DNA from: an uncultured Paracoccaceae bacterium
GTDB lineage: Bacteria > Pseudomonadota > Alphaproteobacteria > Rhodobacterales > Rhodobacteraceae
DNA length: 64,000 nucleotides
Direction of reading: 5' to 3'
Assembly (NCBI GenBank): GCA_937872465.1
Contig: CALMSR010000058.1
Coordinates: forward strand, 1 to 64,000
Each line of letters begins with the position of its first letter. Position 1 is the first letter of the stretch. The notes beneath the pieces are model-generated. The model was not told the DNA's origin. It was given only the letters and a program-made list of their open reading frames with translations, and did not search any database. A program made the translations under genes and the position numbers. Below, in pieces: positions 7,222 through 15,474 of the stretch.

Positions 7222-8550
7222 TCACGCGAGCCTCTCCAGCACCCGCCGCAGCGTGCCGATCAGCTCGTCGATCTGCGCCTCCGAGACGATCAGGGGCGGC
7301 GAGAGCGCGATGATGTCGCCGGTGGTGCGGATCAGGACGCCCGCCTCGAAGGCCGCGAGGAAGGCCTGGAAGGCGCGCTTGGTCGGCTCGCCCGGGATCG
7401 GCGCCAGCTCGACCGCGCCGATCAGCCCCTCGTTGCGGATGTCGATCACATGCGGGCAATCGGCCAGCGAATGCAGCGCCGCCTCCCAATGCGGCGCCAG
7501 ATCCGCCGCCCGGGTGAAGAGCCCCTCCTCGCCATAGGTCTCGAGGCTCGCCAGCCCCGCCGCGGCGGCGATCGGATTGCCCGAATAGGTATAGCCGTGG
7601 AAGAGCTCGATCATGTGCTCGGGCCCCGACATGAAGGCGTCGTGGATCGCAGCGCTCGTCAGCACCGCCCCCATCGGGATCACCCCGTTGGTCAGCCCCT
7701 TGGCGCAGGTGATCATGTCCGGCGTCACGCCGTATTTCTCCGAGCCGAAGGCCGCGCCCGTCCGTCCGAAGCCGGTGATAACCTCATCGAATATCAGGAG
7801 AATCCCGTGCTTCGTGCAGATGTCGCGGAGCCGCTGCAGATAGCCCTTCGGCGGGATCAGCACGCCGGTGGAGCCCGCCACCGGCTCCACGATCACCGCC
7901 GCGATGGTCGAGGCGTCGTGCAGCGTGACGATCCGCTCCAGCTCGTCGGCGAGCTCCGCCCCGTGCTCCGGCTGGCCCTTCGAGAAGGCGTTGCGCTTGA
8001 GGTCATGGGTATGCGGCAGGTGGTCGACGCCGGTGAGCAGCGTGCCGAAGACCTTGCGGTTCGAGACGATCCCGCCCACCGAGATGCCGCCGAAATTCAC
8101 CCCGTGATAGCCGCGCTCGCGCCCGATCAGCCGGGTGCGCGAGCCCTGCCCGATCGCGCGCTGGTAGGCGATGGCGATCTTCAGCGCGCTCTCCACCGCC
8201 TCGGAGCCGGAATTGGCGTAGAAGACGTGCTCCATGCCCTCGGGCGCGATGCCGATCAGCCGGTTGGCGAGCTCGAAGGCCTTGGGATGCCCCACCTGGA
8301 AGGCCGGCGCGTAATCCATCTCCGCCGCCTGCTCGGCGATCGCCGCCGTGATCCGCGGCCGGCAATGCCCGGCGTTGCAGCACCAGAGCCCGGCGGTGCC
8401 GTCCAGCACCTGCCGCCCGTCTGAGGTGGTGTAATGCATGTCCTTCGCCCCCACCAGCAGCCGCGGTGCCTTCTTGAACTGCCGGTTGGCGGTGAAGGGC
8501 ATCCAGAACGCGCGAAGGTCATTCGGCGCGGCGGCGGAGCGGTGGGACAT
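7222..8550 (-). CDS. class III omega-amino acid (beta-alanine):pyruvate aminotransferase
   Basis: This 442-residue PLP enzyme moves the amino group of beta-alanine (or 3-aminoisobutyrate) to pyruvate, giving malonate semialdehyde (or its methyl form) and alanine, which is the exit step of reductive pyrimidine catabolism. Family marks are FYANSGSEAVE (residues 110-120), the IFDEVITGFGRTG segment with the PLP aspartate D255, and the Schiff-base lysine K284 in TCAKGLTNG. Length and domain order are normal for the subgroup-III beta-alanine aminotransferases. Other omega-amines are possible substrates. It is divergent from rutR, and a near-perfect RutR operator sits 68-81 bases upstream, so direct control by RutR is likely. 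Confidence 0.88.
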   Translation of the reverse strand: MSHRSAAAPNDLRAFWMPFTANRQFKKAPRLLVGAKDMHYTTSDGRQVLDGTAGLWCCNAGHCRPRITAAIAEQAAEMDYAPAFQVGHPKAFELANRLIGIAPEGMEHVFYANSGSEAVESALKIAIAYQRAIGQGSRTRLIGRERGYHGVNFGGISVGGIVSNRKVFGTLLTGVDHLPHTHDLKRNAFSKGQPEHGAELADELERIVTLHDASTIAAVIVEPVAGSTGVLIPPKGYLQRLRDICTKHGILLIFDEVITGFGRTGAAFGSEKYGVTPDMITCAKGLTNGVIPMGAVLTSAAIHDAFMSGPEHMIELFHGYTYSGNPIAAAAGLASLETYGEEGLFTRAADLAPHWEAALHSLADCPHVIDIRNEGLIGAVELAPIPGEPTKRAFQAFLAAFEAGVLIRTTGDIIALSPPLIVSEAQIDELIGTLRRVLERLA

Positions 8551-8617
8551 CGCGGGCTTTCCTGAATACGCCCCGCCAGCGATTTCGGCTCGACCGGCCC
8601 GGACGGTTGGTGCTTTA

Positions 8618-8631
8618 TGACCAGACGGTCA
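8618..8631. promoter_or_regulatory. RutR operator in the aminotransferase/rutR divergent promoter
   Basis: TGACCAGACGGTCA matches the published RutR palindrome (TTGACCA-NN-TGGTCAA) with one mismatch in the inner 12 defined bases. It is almost equidistant from the two divergent starts (68 and 73 bases), so one site could control both genes. It also argues against starting rutR at the ATG inside it (8617). Confidence 0.75.
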
Positions 8632-8703
8632 AATTTGGACGCTACCACCCATGGCGCAAGCGTCAAGCGGATTTCAGGTTCCCTCCACGCCGGCGGCCTC
8701 GGG

Positions 8704-9327
8704 ATGACCCGGGCCGCCTCGCGCAAGAACCCGACCCGCATCCAGCGCGCCAAGACCGAGGCGATCCTCGGCGCCGCGCTCGAGGTCTTCGCCACCGAGG
8801 GCTTCCGCGGCGCCACCCTCGACCAGATCGCCGAGGCCGCCGGCATCTCCAAGCCGAACCTGCTCTATTACTTCGCCTCCAAGGAAGACGTGCACGGCAT
8901 GCTGCTCGCCCGGCTGCTCGACACCTGGCTCGACCCGCTGCGCCGGCTGGACCCGGCGGGCGACCCGCAGGCGGAGATCGGCGCCTATGTCCGGCGCAAG
9001 CTCGAGATGTCGCGCGACTATCCCCGCGAGAGCCGCCTCTTCGCCGGCGAGATCCTCCAGGGCGCCCCGCGCATCGAGGCGATGATCCGTGGCCCCCTTC
9101 GCGAACTCGTCGACGAGAAGGCGCGGGTGATCCGCGGCTGGGCGCGCGACGGGCGCATCGCGCCGGTCGATCCCTATCACCTGATCTTCTCGATCTGGGC
9201 GGTGACCCAGCATTACGCCGATTTCGACGTCCAGATCCGCGCCGTGCTCGGCTCCGACGACGAGGCCCGCTTCAGCGATGCCGAGCGATTCCTGACGCAT
9301 TTCTACGCCCGTGCGCTCGCCCCCTGA
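8704..9327 (+). CDS. rutR: TetR-family pyrimidine-utilisation regulator RutR
   Basis: This DNA-binding regulator senses uracil or thymine in E. coli. The 207-residue product aligns throughout with E. coli RutR: KTEAILGAALEVFATEGFRGATLDQIAEAAGISKxNLLYYFxSKE (helix-turn-helix, residues ~18-62), KLEMSRDYPRESRLF, GAPRIE, LVDEKARVIRGW, and IDPxHLIF.IWAxTQHYADF in the form VDPYHLIFSIWAVTQHYADF. The start was placed at ATG 8704 (MTRAASRK); an upstream ATG at 8617 falls inside the operator. Here it regulates a reductive (Pyd) rather than a Rut pathway: operators lie before the aminotransferase and before preTA. Confidence 0.92.
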   Translation: MTRAASRKNPTRIQRAKTEAILGAALEVFATEGFRGATLDQIAEAAGISKPNLLYYFASKEDVHGMLLARLLDTWLDPLRRLDPAGDPQAEIGAYVRRKLEMSRDYPRESRLFAGEILQGAPRIEAMIRGPLRELVDEKARVIRGWARDGRIAPVDPYHLIFSIWAVTQHYADFDVQIRAVLGSDDEARFSDAERFLTHFYARALAP

Positions 9328-9584
9328 GCCGGCCGGAACCGAGCCTGACCCGCGTCCTGGTTAATGCGGTGGATTTGCCGAAAATCAACCCTTGCCGCCG
9401 TGCCCCCCGAAGGCGGCAGATTTGTCCTGCCCCGCAAGGCACTTGACAATCCTCGGCAGCATTCTGCCACAACTTCCTGAGCGAGAACGGGGATTTACCC
9501 TGGTCAAGTTTGGCCGACTTTCCGGCCATGGCCACCGTGATAGAGTCGAGCACATCGCACGTCCTGCACGAGGGGAAAGACGTC

Positions 9585-10124
9585 ATGTCACTTTTGGGAG
9601 GATTGCTGGGGCTCGGCTGGCGCGCCGCGCCGCTGGCCAATGCCGGTCCGGGCCAGAGTGCGAGCGCGCCGGGACCGGAGGGTCCGGGCGCCGGTTCGGC
9701 ATCGCCGGAGCCTTCAGGGCCGCCCGTGGGCGGCTCCGGCTGGCCCAGGGAGCCCGCCACGGTCGCCCCGGCCACCACTGTGCAGGCCGCGCCCGGAAAC
9801 GGCTTCGTGCCGCGCGGCGCCGGATCCCAGGCCGCGGGCACGCCGACCGACGCGCGCGCATCCCGGCACGATTTCGGGGCGCGGCGGCCCGTGGTGGAGG
9901 ACGGGGCGCGCGCCTATGCCCTCGCAAGCCGGGAACGCGACCGCCTGGGGGGCCTGATCGCCGGACTGGCGGGCCGGGAAGTACCCGCCGAAAATCCTTC
10001 CGTTCCGCCCGAGGAGTCGCAATCCTCCTGGAGCGAAAAGGGGTCGTCGGGCTATGCCGACCACCTCGGCGCCCTGCGCGGCCAGGGCGCCGCCAACGGC
10101 AGGGTGCTCGACCGTGCGGCCTGA
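9585..10124 (+). CDS. hypothetical Gly/Ala/Pro-rich small protein ending in VLDRAA
   Basis: The 179-residue product resembles no family I know. The start at 9585 (MSLLGGLLGLGW) follows AGGGGAAAGACGTC. It opens with a short hydrophobic stretch (residues 2-20), continues as a long low-complexity Pro/Gly/Ala/Ser region and ends ALRGQGAANGRVLDRAA. The ending is shared in form with the next two small genes (MLDRRA and IVDRSA). The three are collinear, separately spaced and all have plausible ribosome sites, which argues for a real family rather than chance frames. The function is unknown. Confidence 0.5.
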   Translation: MSLLGGLLGLGWRAAPLANAGPGQSASAPGPEGPGAGSASPEPSGPPVGGSGWPREPATVAPATTVQAAPGNGFVPRGAGSQAAGTPTDARASRHDFGARRPVVEDGARAYALASRERDRLGGLIAGLAGREVPAENPSVPPEESQSSWSEKGSSGYADHLGALRGQGAANGRVLDRAA

Positions 10125-10199
10125 TCCCGCCCGGCCGGTCCATGCCCGTCCCGAGCCGCCGCCGCGGGTCGCGACGCAGCCAAGCGAGGATTCCCGGAC

Positions 10200-10403
10200 A
10201 TGTCCGTCCCCTATGATCTGAAGATCGTCCCGGCGCTCACCTTCCGGCCGCTCTCGCCGGTGCTGGCGCAGCTGATCGACAACGCCTATCGCGACCTCGC
10301 CCAGGACGGCATCAGGCCGGCGGAAGCCGTGCCGGCGCCGGTCCCGCAGCCTGCCGAGGCAAGCCCGGTCGATCCGTCCAAGATGCTCGATCGCCGCGCC
10401 TGA
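10200..10403 (+). CDS. hypothetical small protein ending in MLDRRA
   Basis: The 67-residue product is unknown. The N-terminal half (SVPYDLKIVPALTFRPLSPVLAQLIDNAYRDLAQ) is amphipathic and well formed; a proline/alanine linker follows and the chain ends SKMLDRRA. A GCGAGGA motif precedes the ATG. It is the second of three consecutive rightward small genes that end in a (V/M/I)(L/V)DRxA pattern. Confidence 0.5.
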   Translation: MSVPYDLKIVPALTFRPLSPVLAQLIDNAYRDLAQDGIRPAEAVPAPVPQPAEASPVDPSKMLDRRA

Positions 10404-10574
10404 CACCGATCCGCGCGGCCCGACCGCCTGCGGCCCCTGTTCCGGGCGGCCGGCGCGGCCCTTTGCGCCGGGGACCACGGCGCTCCCCTTAACCTTCTGA
10501 AAAGCAGAACCTTCTCCGGCGGGAAATCCGCGCGTATACTCGTAAAAGTCTCGATGCTTTTGCGGGGAATACCG

Positions 10575-10865
10575 ATGAAGATTGCCGCATCCCATGCCCG
10601 GTTGATCGGCGCCTCGCGGCCGACCCATCACGATCGCACCCCGTCGGGGCCGCGTGCGGGCCAGCGCACCGCCGAGGGCGGTGACCGGCGTCGGCGCTGC
10701 GACCGCGCGCCGGATGCTCCGCCCCGCCCGATCGCCTCCGGCCAGGAGGAACTGTGCTGGGACGGCACGCCGGTCCCCGCCGCCGCCCGCATCGTCGCCG
10801 CCGCCCGCGCCTTCGCGGCCGGCAACGGCTACCTCCCCGGCCAGATCGTGGACCGCTCCGCCTGA
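10575..10865 (+). CDS. hypothetical small basic protein ending in IVDRSA
   Basis: The 96-residue product is unknown. It begins MKIAASHARLIGAS, is rich in Arg/Pro/Asp in the middle, has an alanine-rich helix (PAAARIVAAARAFAAGNGY) and ends LPGQIVDRSA. GCGGGGAATACCG upstream gives a weak ribosome site; an in-frame ATG 21 bases earlier (10554) is an alternative. It is the third member of the small-gene trio. The short gap to the next gene on its right shows no features. Confidence 0.4.
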   Translation: MKIAASHARLIGASRPTHHDRTPSGPRAGQRTAEGGDRRRRCDRAPDAPPRPIASGQEELCWDGTPVPAAARIVAAARAFAAGNGYLPGQIVDRSA

Positions 10866-11047
10866 GACCGAAGGCCCTTCCACGCGGCCGTCGCCGCGGC
10901 GTCTGGGCAGGAAAAAGACCGCGTTCCGCGCGGCCCGCGCCGCCTCCCCGAACCGAAGAGGCGAGGCGCCACCAGCGCCACGTCTCGAAGAACTACCACA
11001 AGACCAATAGCATGCGCCCCGTCCCGCGGCGCGACGCCGCCCGGCCG

Positions 11048-11434
11048 TCAGGTCTCCGGCGCGTCTCCCGGCGCCGCGGGCTGCCAGAGTTCCAGCGGAT
11101 TGCCTTCCGGGTCGGCCAGCCTGGCGAACCGGCCGTTCGGATAGATCTCCGGATCGACCTCCACCATGGTGCCGGCCGCGCGCAGCGCCGCGACGATCCC
11201 GTCGAGATCGTCCACCCGCAGGTTCAGGATCCAGCGCGATTCCGCCGGATCCGACCCGCCCGGCTCGCCCTTGAAGGGCGCGAAGACCGTATCCCCCGCC
11301 TCCTGCCGCCAGGGCGGCGTCACGTAATCCCCCGGAACCGGGTCGATCCCGAAATGCACCGTGTACCAGCGCGCCAGCGCCTGCGGATCGCGTGCCGGAA
11401 AGAAGAACCCGCCGATCCCCGTGACCCGTGCCAT
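11048..11434 (-). CDS. VOC-superfamily (glyoxalase/bleomycin-resistance fold) protein
   Basis: The 128-residue protein has the paired beta-alpha-beta-beta-beta layout of the vicinal oxygen chelate fold: ARVTGIGGFFFPARDPQALARWYTVHFGI at the N-terminus and the closing RFARLADPEGNPLELWQP, where the glutamate of LELWQP is the usual metal ligand. The substrate is not predictable. The start was set at 11434 (MARVTGIG). It is followed upstream by preA on the same strand with a 124-base gap, so it may belong to the end of the preTA transcript. Confidence 0.75.
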   Translation of the reverse strand: MARVTGIGGFFFPARDPQALARWYTVHFGIDPVPGDYVTPPWRQEAGDTVFAPFKGEPGGSDPAESRWILNLRVDDLDGIVAALRAAGTMVEVDPEIYPNGRFARLADPEGNPLELWQPAAPGDAPET

Positions 11435-11558
11435 CCCGCTCACCCCGCCCGACATCCGGCGGCGCCGACACCGGCGTCCCGGTGATCCCCGGCGGGATCC
11501 CGGCACTCGACCGGCACGGCCGCCGCCCCCCCGACCACGGCCCAGGCGACCATCCGCC

Positions 11559-12860
11559 CTATTCCGCCGCGCGTGCCAGCGGGTTGTTCGGATGCGTCGT
11601 CCAATTGGCGTATTCCGCCTCGACGACCCGCCCGGTCCGCGGATCGATGCTGCCGGGCTCCAGCCGCTCCATGGTGATGCAATCCTCGACCGGGCAGACA
11701 TCGACGCAGAGGTTGCAGGCGACGCATTCCGCGTCGATCACCTCGAAGACCCGGCCGGGCTGCATCGCGATCGCCTGATGCGAAGTATCCTCGCAGGCGG
11801 CGTAGCAGCGCCCGCACTTGATGCAGAGATCCTGGTCGATCCGCGCCTTGGTGACGTAGTTGAGGTTGAGCCGCTGCCAGTCGGTGACATTGGGCACGGC
11901 GCGCCCGCGGAAATCCTCGAGGCGCCCGTGCTCCTTCTCGTCCATCCAGAGCGCGAGCCCCCGGGTCATCTCCTGCACGATCCGGAACCCATAGGTCATG
12001 GCCGCGGTGCAGACCTGCACCGAGCCCGCCCCGAGCGCCATGAACTCCGCCGCGTCCCGCCAGGTGGTGATGCCGCCGATGCCGCTGATCGGCAGCGCCG
12101 CGGTCTCGGGGTCGCGCGCGATCTCCGAGACCATGGAGAGCGCGATCGGCTTGACCGCCGGCCCGCAATAGCCGCCATGGGCGCCCTTGCCGTCGATCGA
12201 GGGCTCCGGCGAGAAGCTGTCGAGGTTGACCGAGGTGATCGAATTGATCGTGTTGATCAGGCTCACCGCATCCGCGCCCCCCCGCATCGCCGCCGCCGCC
12301 GGCTTGCGGATGTCGGTGATGTTGGGGGTGAGCTTCACGATCACCGGCATGCGGGTATGGGCCTTGCACCAGCGCGCCACCATCTCGATGTATTCGGGCA
12401 CCTGGCCGACCGCCGAGCCCATGCCCCGCTCGCTCATCCCGTGCGGACAGCCGAAATTGAGCTCCACCCCGTCGGCGCCGGTATCCTCGACGCGGGCGAG
12501 GATCTCCTTCCAGGGCTCCTCCTCGCAGGGCACCATCAGCGAGACGACCATCGCCCGGTCCGGCCAGTCGCGCTTGACCGCCTTGATCTCGCGCAGGTTC
12601 ACCTCGAGCGGCCGGTCGGTGATGAGCTCGATGTTGTTGAGCCCCAGCAGCCGCCGGTCCGCGCCCCAGACCGCGCCGTAGCGCGGCCCGTTGACGTTGA
12701 CGATATGCGGGTCGAGCCCCAGCGTCTTCCACACCACCCCGCCCCAGCCGGCCTCGAAGGCGCGCCGCACGTTGTATTCCTTGTCCGTGGGCGGCGCCGA
12801 GGCGAGCCAGAACGGGTTCGGCGAGGTGATTCCGACGAAATCGGTGCGAAGGTCGGCCAT
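11559..12860 (-). CDS. preA: NAD-dependent dihydropyrimidine dehydrogenase, catalytic subunit PreA
   Basis: First step of reductive pyrimidine catabolism: reduction of uracil/thymine to the dihydro form with the PreT partner. The 433-residue protein has an FMN barrel (residues 1-~320) with VELNFGCPHGMSERGMG carrying the active-site cysteine, and GGITTWRDAAEFMALGAGSVQVCT for FMN phosphate. A C-terminal ferredoxin part has two [4Fe-4S] motifs, CIKCGRCYAAC and CVACNLCVDVC. The start at 12860 has GGGAGG upstream. It lies 50 bases downstream of preT, as expected for the heteromeric enzyme, and should share the RutR-controlled promoter. Confidence 0.95.
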   Translation of the reverse strand: MADLRTDFVGITSPNPFWLASAPPTDKEYNVRRAFEAGWGGVVWKTLGLDPHIVNVNGPRYGAVWGADRRLLGLNNIELITDRPLEVNLREIKAVKRDWPDRAMVVSLMVPCEEEPWKEILARVEDTGADGVELNFGCPHGMSERGMGSAVGQVPEYIEMVARWCKAHTRMPVIVKLTPNITDIRKPAAAAMRGGADAVSLINTINSITSVNLDSFSPEPSIDGKGAHGGYCGPAVKPIALSMVSEIARDPETAALPISGIGGITTWRDAAEFMALGAGSVQVCTAAMTYGFRIVQEMTRGLALWMDEKEHGRLEDFRGRAVPNVTDWQRLNLNYVTKARIDQDLCIKCGRCYAACEDTSHQAIAMQPGRVFEVIDAECVACNLCVDVCPVEDCITMERLEPGSIDPRTGRVVEAEYANWTTHPNNPLARAAE

Positions 12861-12910
12861 GCGATTCCTCCCTTGCCGCGACGCCCCCGGAACGGAGCGC
12901 GCGGGCCGCG

Positions 12911-14248
12911 TCAAGTCTTGGTCAAGGCGGCATGGATGTCCATCGCCGCGTCGCGTCCCTCGGCGACCGCCGTCACGGTCAGATCCGCGCCGCCCGCGGC
13001 ACAATCGCCGCCGGCCCAGACGCCCGGCAGGCTCGTGCGCCCCGCGCCCTCGACCCGGATCTTGCCGCCCTCGGTCGCCAGCCCCTCGGGCAGTTCGCCC
13101 AGCCGCTGGCCGATCGCGGTGAAGAGCTGGTCGGCCCGGAGCACGAACCTTTCGCCGCTTTCCTCGAGCCCCGCGGGGCCCTCCGCGACATAGGCGAACT
13201 CGACCTCTGCCAAGCCGCCCTCGCCGCGCAGCGCCACCGGCACCGCGCCGGTCACGATCCGGACGCCGTGGCTCGCGGCATGGTCCTGCTCGTGGTGACT
13301 CGCGCCCATCTTCTCGCGGCCGCGGCGGTAGGCGATCGTCACCTCCTCCGCCCCGAGCAGGCGCGACTGCACCGCCGCATCCACCGCCGTCATGCCGCCG
13401 CCGATCACCACGACCCGCCGCCCGACCGGGATTGCCGCCAGATCGGCCGCCTGGCGCAGCTCGGCGATGAAATCCACCGCCGGACGCAGGCCGTCCCGCT
13501 CCGCGCCCTCCAGGTCGAGCGCATTCACGCCCCCGAGCCCGAGCCCGAGAAAGACCGCGTCGAAATCCTCCACGAGCGCCTTCAGCGTCACGTCGCGCCC
13601 GAGCCGCCGCCCGTATTCCACGGTGATCCCGCCGATGCCGAGCAGCCAGTCCAGTTCCTCCTGGGCAAAGCCCTCCGGCGTCTTGTAGGCGGCGATCCCG
13701 AATTCGTTGAGCCCGCCGCCCTTCGCCCGCGCATCCATCAGCACCACCTCGTGCCCGAGCATCGCGAGGCGGTGCGCGCAGGCGAGGCCCGCGGGACCCG
13801 CCCCGACCACGGCCACGCGCCGGCCGGTCGGCGGCGCGCGGTGGAAGGGATGCCCGCCGCGCCCCATCAGGGCATCGGTGGCATGCCGCTGCAGGCGCCC
13901 GATCTCCACCGGCTTGCCCTCGGCCGCCTCGCGCACGCAGGCCTGTTCGCAGAGCGTTTCGGTCGGACAGACCCGCGCGCACATGCCGCCGAGGATATTC
14001 GCCTCGAAGATGGTCCGCGCGGCGGCCTCGGGCTGGCCGGCCTGGATCTGGCGGATGAAGAGCGGCACGTCGATCGATGTCGGGCAGGCGGTGACGCAGG
14101 GCGCGTCATGGCAGAAATAGCAGCGATCCGCCGCCACGAGCGCCTCGTGCGCGGTGAAGGGCGGGGCGATGTCCGCGAAATTCTCGGCGATGCGTTCGGG
14201 CGGCAGGCGGTGCGCGACGATCCCCGGCGTCTGCGGCGTTGCGGGCAT
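12911..14248 (-). CDS. preT: NAD-dependent dihydropyrimidine dehydrogenase, electron-transfer subunit PreT
   Basis: The flavin and iron-sulfur subunit passes electrons between NAD(P)H and PreA. The 445-residue protein has an N-terminal Fe-S domain (CYFCHDAPCVTACP at ~43-56 and CARVCPTETLCEQAC) followed by a FAD-binding Rossmann motif (VAVVGAGPAGLACAHRLA, ~145), a second nucleotide site (VVVIGGGMTAVDAAV, ~270) and the C-terminal GVWAGGDCA. This matches GltD-like PreT subunits in length and order. The start at 14248 follows CAGGAGAGG. A RutR-like palindrome at 14302-14317 lies 54-69 bases upstream. Confidence 0.94.
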   Translation of the reverse strand: MPATPQTPGIVAHRLPPERIAENFADIAPPFTAHEALVAADRCYFCHDAPCVTACPTSIDVPLFIRQIQAGQPEAAARTIFEANILGGMCARVCPTETLCEQACVREAAEGKPVEIGRLQRHATDALMGRGGHPFHRAPPTGRRVAVVGAGPAGLACAHRLAMLGHEVVLMDARAKGGGLNEFGIAAYKTPEGFAQEELDWLLGIGGITVEYGRRLGRDVTLKALVEDFDAVFLGLGLGGVNALDLEGAERDGLRPAVDFIAELRQAADLAAIPVGRRVVVIGGGMTAVDAAVQSRLLGAEEVTIAYRRGREKMGASHHEQDHAASHGVRIVTGAVPVALRGEGGLAEVEFAYVAEGPAGLEESGERFVLRADQLFTAIGQRLGELPEGLATEGGKIRVEGAGRTSLPGVWAGGDCAAGGADLTVTAVAEGRDAAMDIHAALTKT

Positions 14249-14301
14249 TGACCTCTCCTGGCGGGCGCAGCTCCGGGAGAAGGCTGACACGGGCGCGATT
14301 C

Positions 14302-14317
14302 TTGATCAACTGGTAAA
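14302..14317. promoter_or_regulatory. RutR-like operator upstream of preT-preA
   Basis: TTGATCAACTGGTAAA agrees with TTGACCA-NN-TGGTCAA at 12 of the 14 defined positions and is placed 54-69 bases before the preT start, where it would overlap the promoter. The other site in the window (8618) is closer to consensus. Confidence 0.6.
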
Positions 14318-14511
14318 ACACTGCCGTGATCTGGCCGGCGAAGGGCAACGGGCGCCGGAGATCCGGTGCCGCGACCTCGCCCGGCCGAGTTCCCGGCACG
14401 TCCAGCACCCCCATCCGGCCCGGGCCGGGCGCACGGGCGCGCGGACGGGAGGCTTTGCGCCGGCCCCGGACTTGGTCTAAGCGTGGCATGGTCCGGCATC
14501 GAGGAGTCGTC

Positions 14512-14676
14512 ATGATCCGTTCCGCCTTCGCTTTCCTGCTGCTCCCCGCTGCGGCGCTCGCGCATCCGGGCGCGCATCTCCATCCCCATGGCGCCGAGAC
14601 GCCGGTCGGGCTCCTGCTCGCGGCGCTGGTTGCGGCGGTGGCCTTCGGGGCCTGGAAGGCGCGGATGCGCCGGTGA
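14512..14676 (+). CDS. small His-rich membrane peptide (urease-locus type)
   Basis: The 54-residue peptide has a secretion signal ([17 protein letters not shown]), a histidine cluster [10 protein letters not shown] (residues ~18-27) and one membrane helix near the C-terminus. Peptides of this kind occur next to urease structural genes in Rhodobacterales (recalled, not checked), and the next gene is a ureB remnant joined by a TGATG overlap. A role in nickel handling is a guess based on the histidines. It may be a leftover of a lost urease operon. Confidence 0.6.
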   Translation: MIRSAFAFLLLPAAALAHPGAHLHPHGAETPVGLLLAALVAAVAFGAWKARMRR

Positions 14677-14891
14677 TGATCCCCGGCGAGATCCTTCCGG
14701 CTGCGGGCGACATCCTCCTCAACGCCGATCGCGAGAGCATCGCGCTCGAGATCGCCAATACCGGCGACCGTCCGGTCCAGGTCGGCAGCCATTGTCGTCT
14801 TGCCGAGACCAATGCCGCGCTCGACTTCGACCGCCCCGGCGCGCGACGCGTTTTCGGGCTCAGCGGCGCGGCCATGGGGCCGCTCGACTGA
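14676..14891 (+). pseudogene. ureB: urease beta subunit remnant with internal deletion
   Basis: The first ~50 residues are clear Ure[43 protein letters not shown]. The chain then jumps to [17 protein letters not shown], which corresponds to the very C-terminus of UreB (GxRxVxGFxGxVMGxL). About 30 central residues are therefore missing in frame, leaving 71 of ~101 residues. The conserved SHYHF motif has also changed to SHCRL. No ureA, ureC or accessory gene is present on either side, so the protein cannot form urease here. The frame is still open, so it may be annotated as a short ureB. Confidence 0.65.
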
Positions 14892-14952
14892 CGCTCGTCC
14901 GGGCCGCGCCGCCTTCCGCTCCGGCCACGGACATGCGATCGGGAAGGAAGCC

Positions 14953-15444
14953 ATGCCGATCTTCGTTCTCGCCCTTGCCCTTGCGGCCTATGCCTATGCG
15001 CTGGTCACCGAGCCCGGATTCCGCCGCTGGGGCCTGATCGGCGGCGCGGCGGTCGGGCTGGGGCTGGCCGTCTACTTCTGGCAGAGCGCGCCGGAATCGA
15101 GCCGCGCCGAGGAGCGCATCGCGCCGCAGGAGCTGACCCTCGATCAGGTCACGCTCGAGCGCACATCCCGCGGCGCGACCCTGAGCGGCCGCGTCGCCAA
15201 CGGCTCGCCCGAATTCCGCCTGCGCGAGATGACCCTCGAGGTGCGGCTCTACGACTGCCCGACACCGGCGACCGCACTCGCCGAATGCCCGGTGATCGGC
15301 GAGGCCTCGGCGATCGCGCGACCCGACGTGCCGCCGGGCCAGCTGCGCGCCTTCACGGCGCATTTCGTCTTCGCCAACCTGCCCGAGCCCGTCGGCACGC
15401 TCGGCTGGGATTCGCGCGTCTCGGGAACCCGCGCCACGGAATGA
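14953..15444 (+). CDS. membrane-anchored hypothetical protein
   Basis: The 163-residue product has two hydrophobic segments at the N-terminus (residues ~2-18 and ~26-44) and a soluble part with alternating beta-strand patterns (LTLDQVTLERTSRGATLSGRVANGSPEFRLREMTLEVRLYDC), reminiscent of FxLYD/late-embryogenesis-like extracytoplasmic domains. The ribosome site GGGAAGGAAG is good. It follows the ureB remnant in the same direction. Function is not recognised. Confidence 0.7.
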   Translation: MPIFVLALALAAYAYALVTEPGFRRWGLIGGAAVGLGLAVYFWQSAPESSRAEERIAPQELTLDQVTLERTSRGATLSGRVANGSPEFRLREMTLEVRLYDCPTPATALAECPVIGEASAIARPDVPPGQLRAFTAHFVFANLPEPVGTLGWDSRVSGTRATE

Positions 15445-15474
15445 CCCGGACATCCTCGCGGGCGAAACCGGCGT

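Noticed and set aside
8617..8703. Upstream start for rutR at 8617
   Set aside because: That ATG lies inside the RutR operator and would add 29 residues absent from RutR proteins.
9498..9506. TGGTCAA half-site before the first small gene considered as a third RutR operator
   Set aside because: The left half does not match; a lone 7-base half-site is expected by chance.
9714..11471. 585-residue open frame opposite the small-protein trio
   Set aside because: Gly/Arg/Ala-rich shadow; it also overlaps the VOC gene in another frame.
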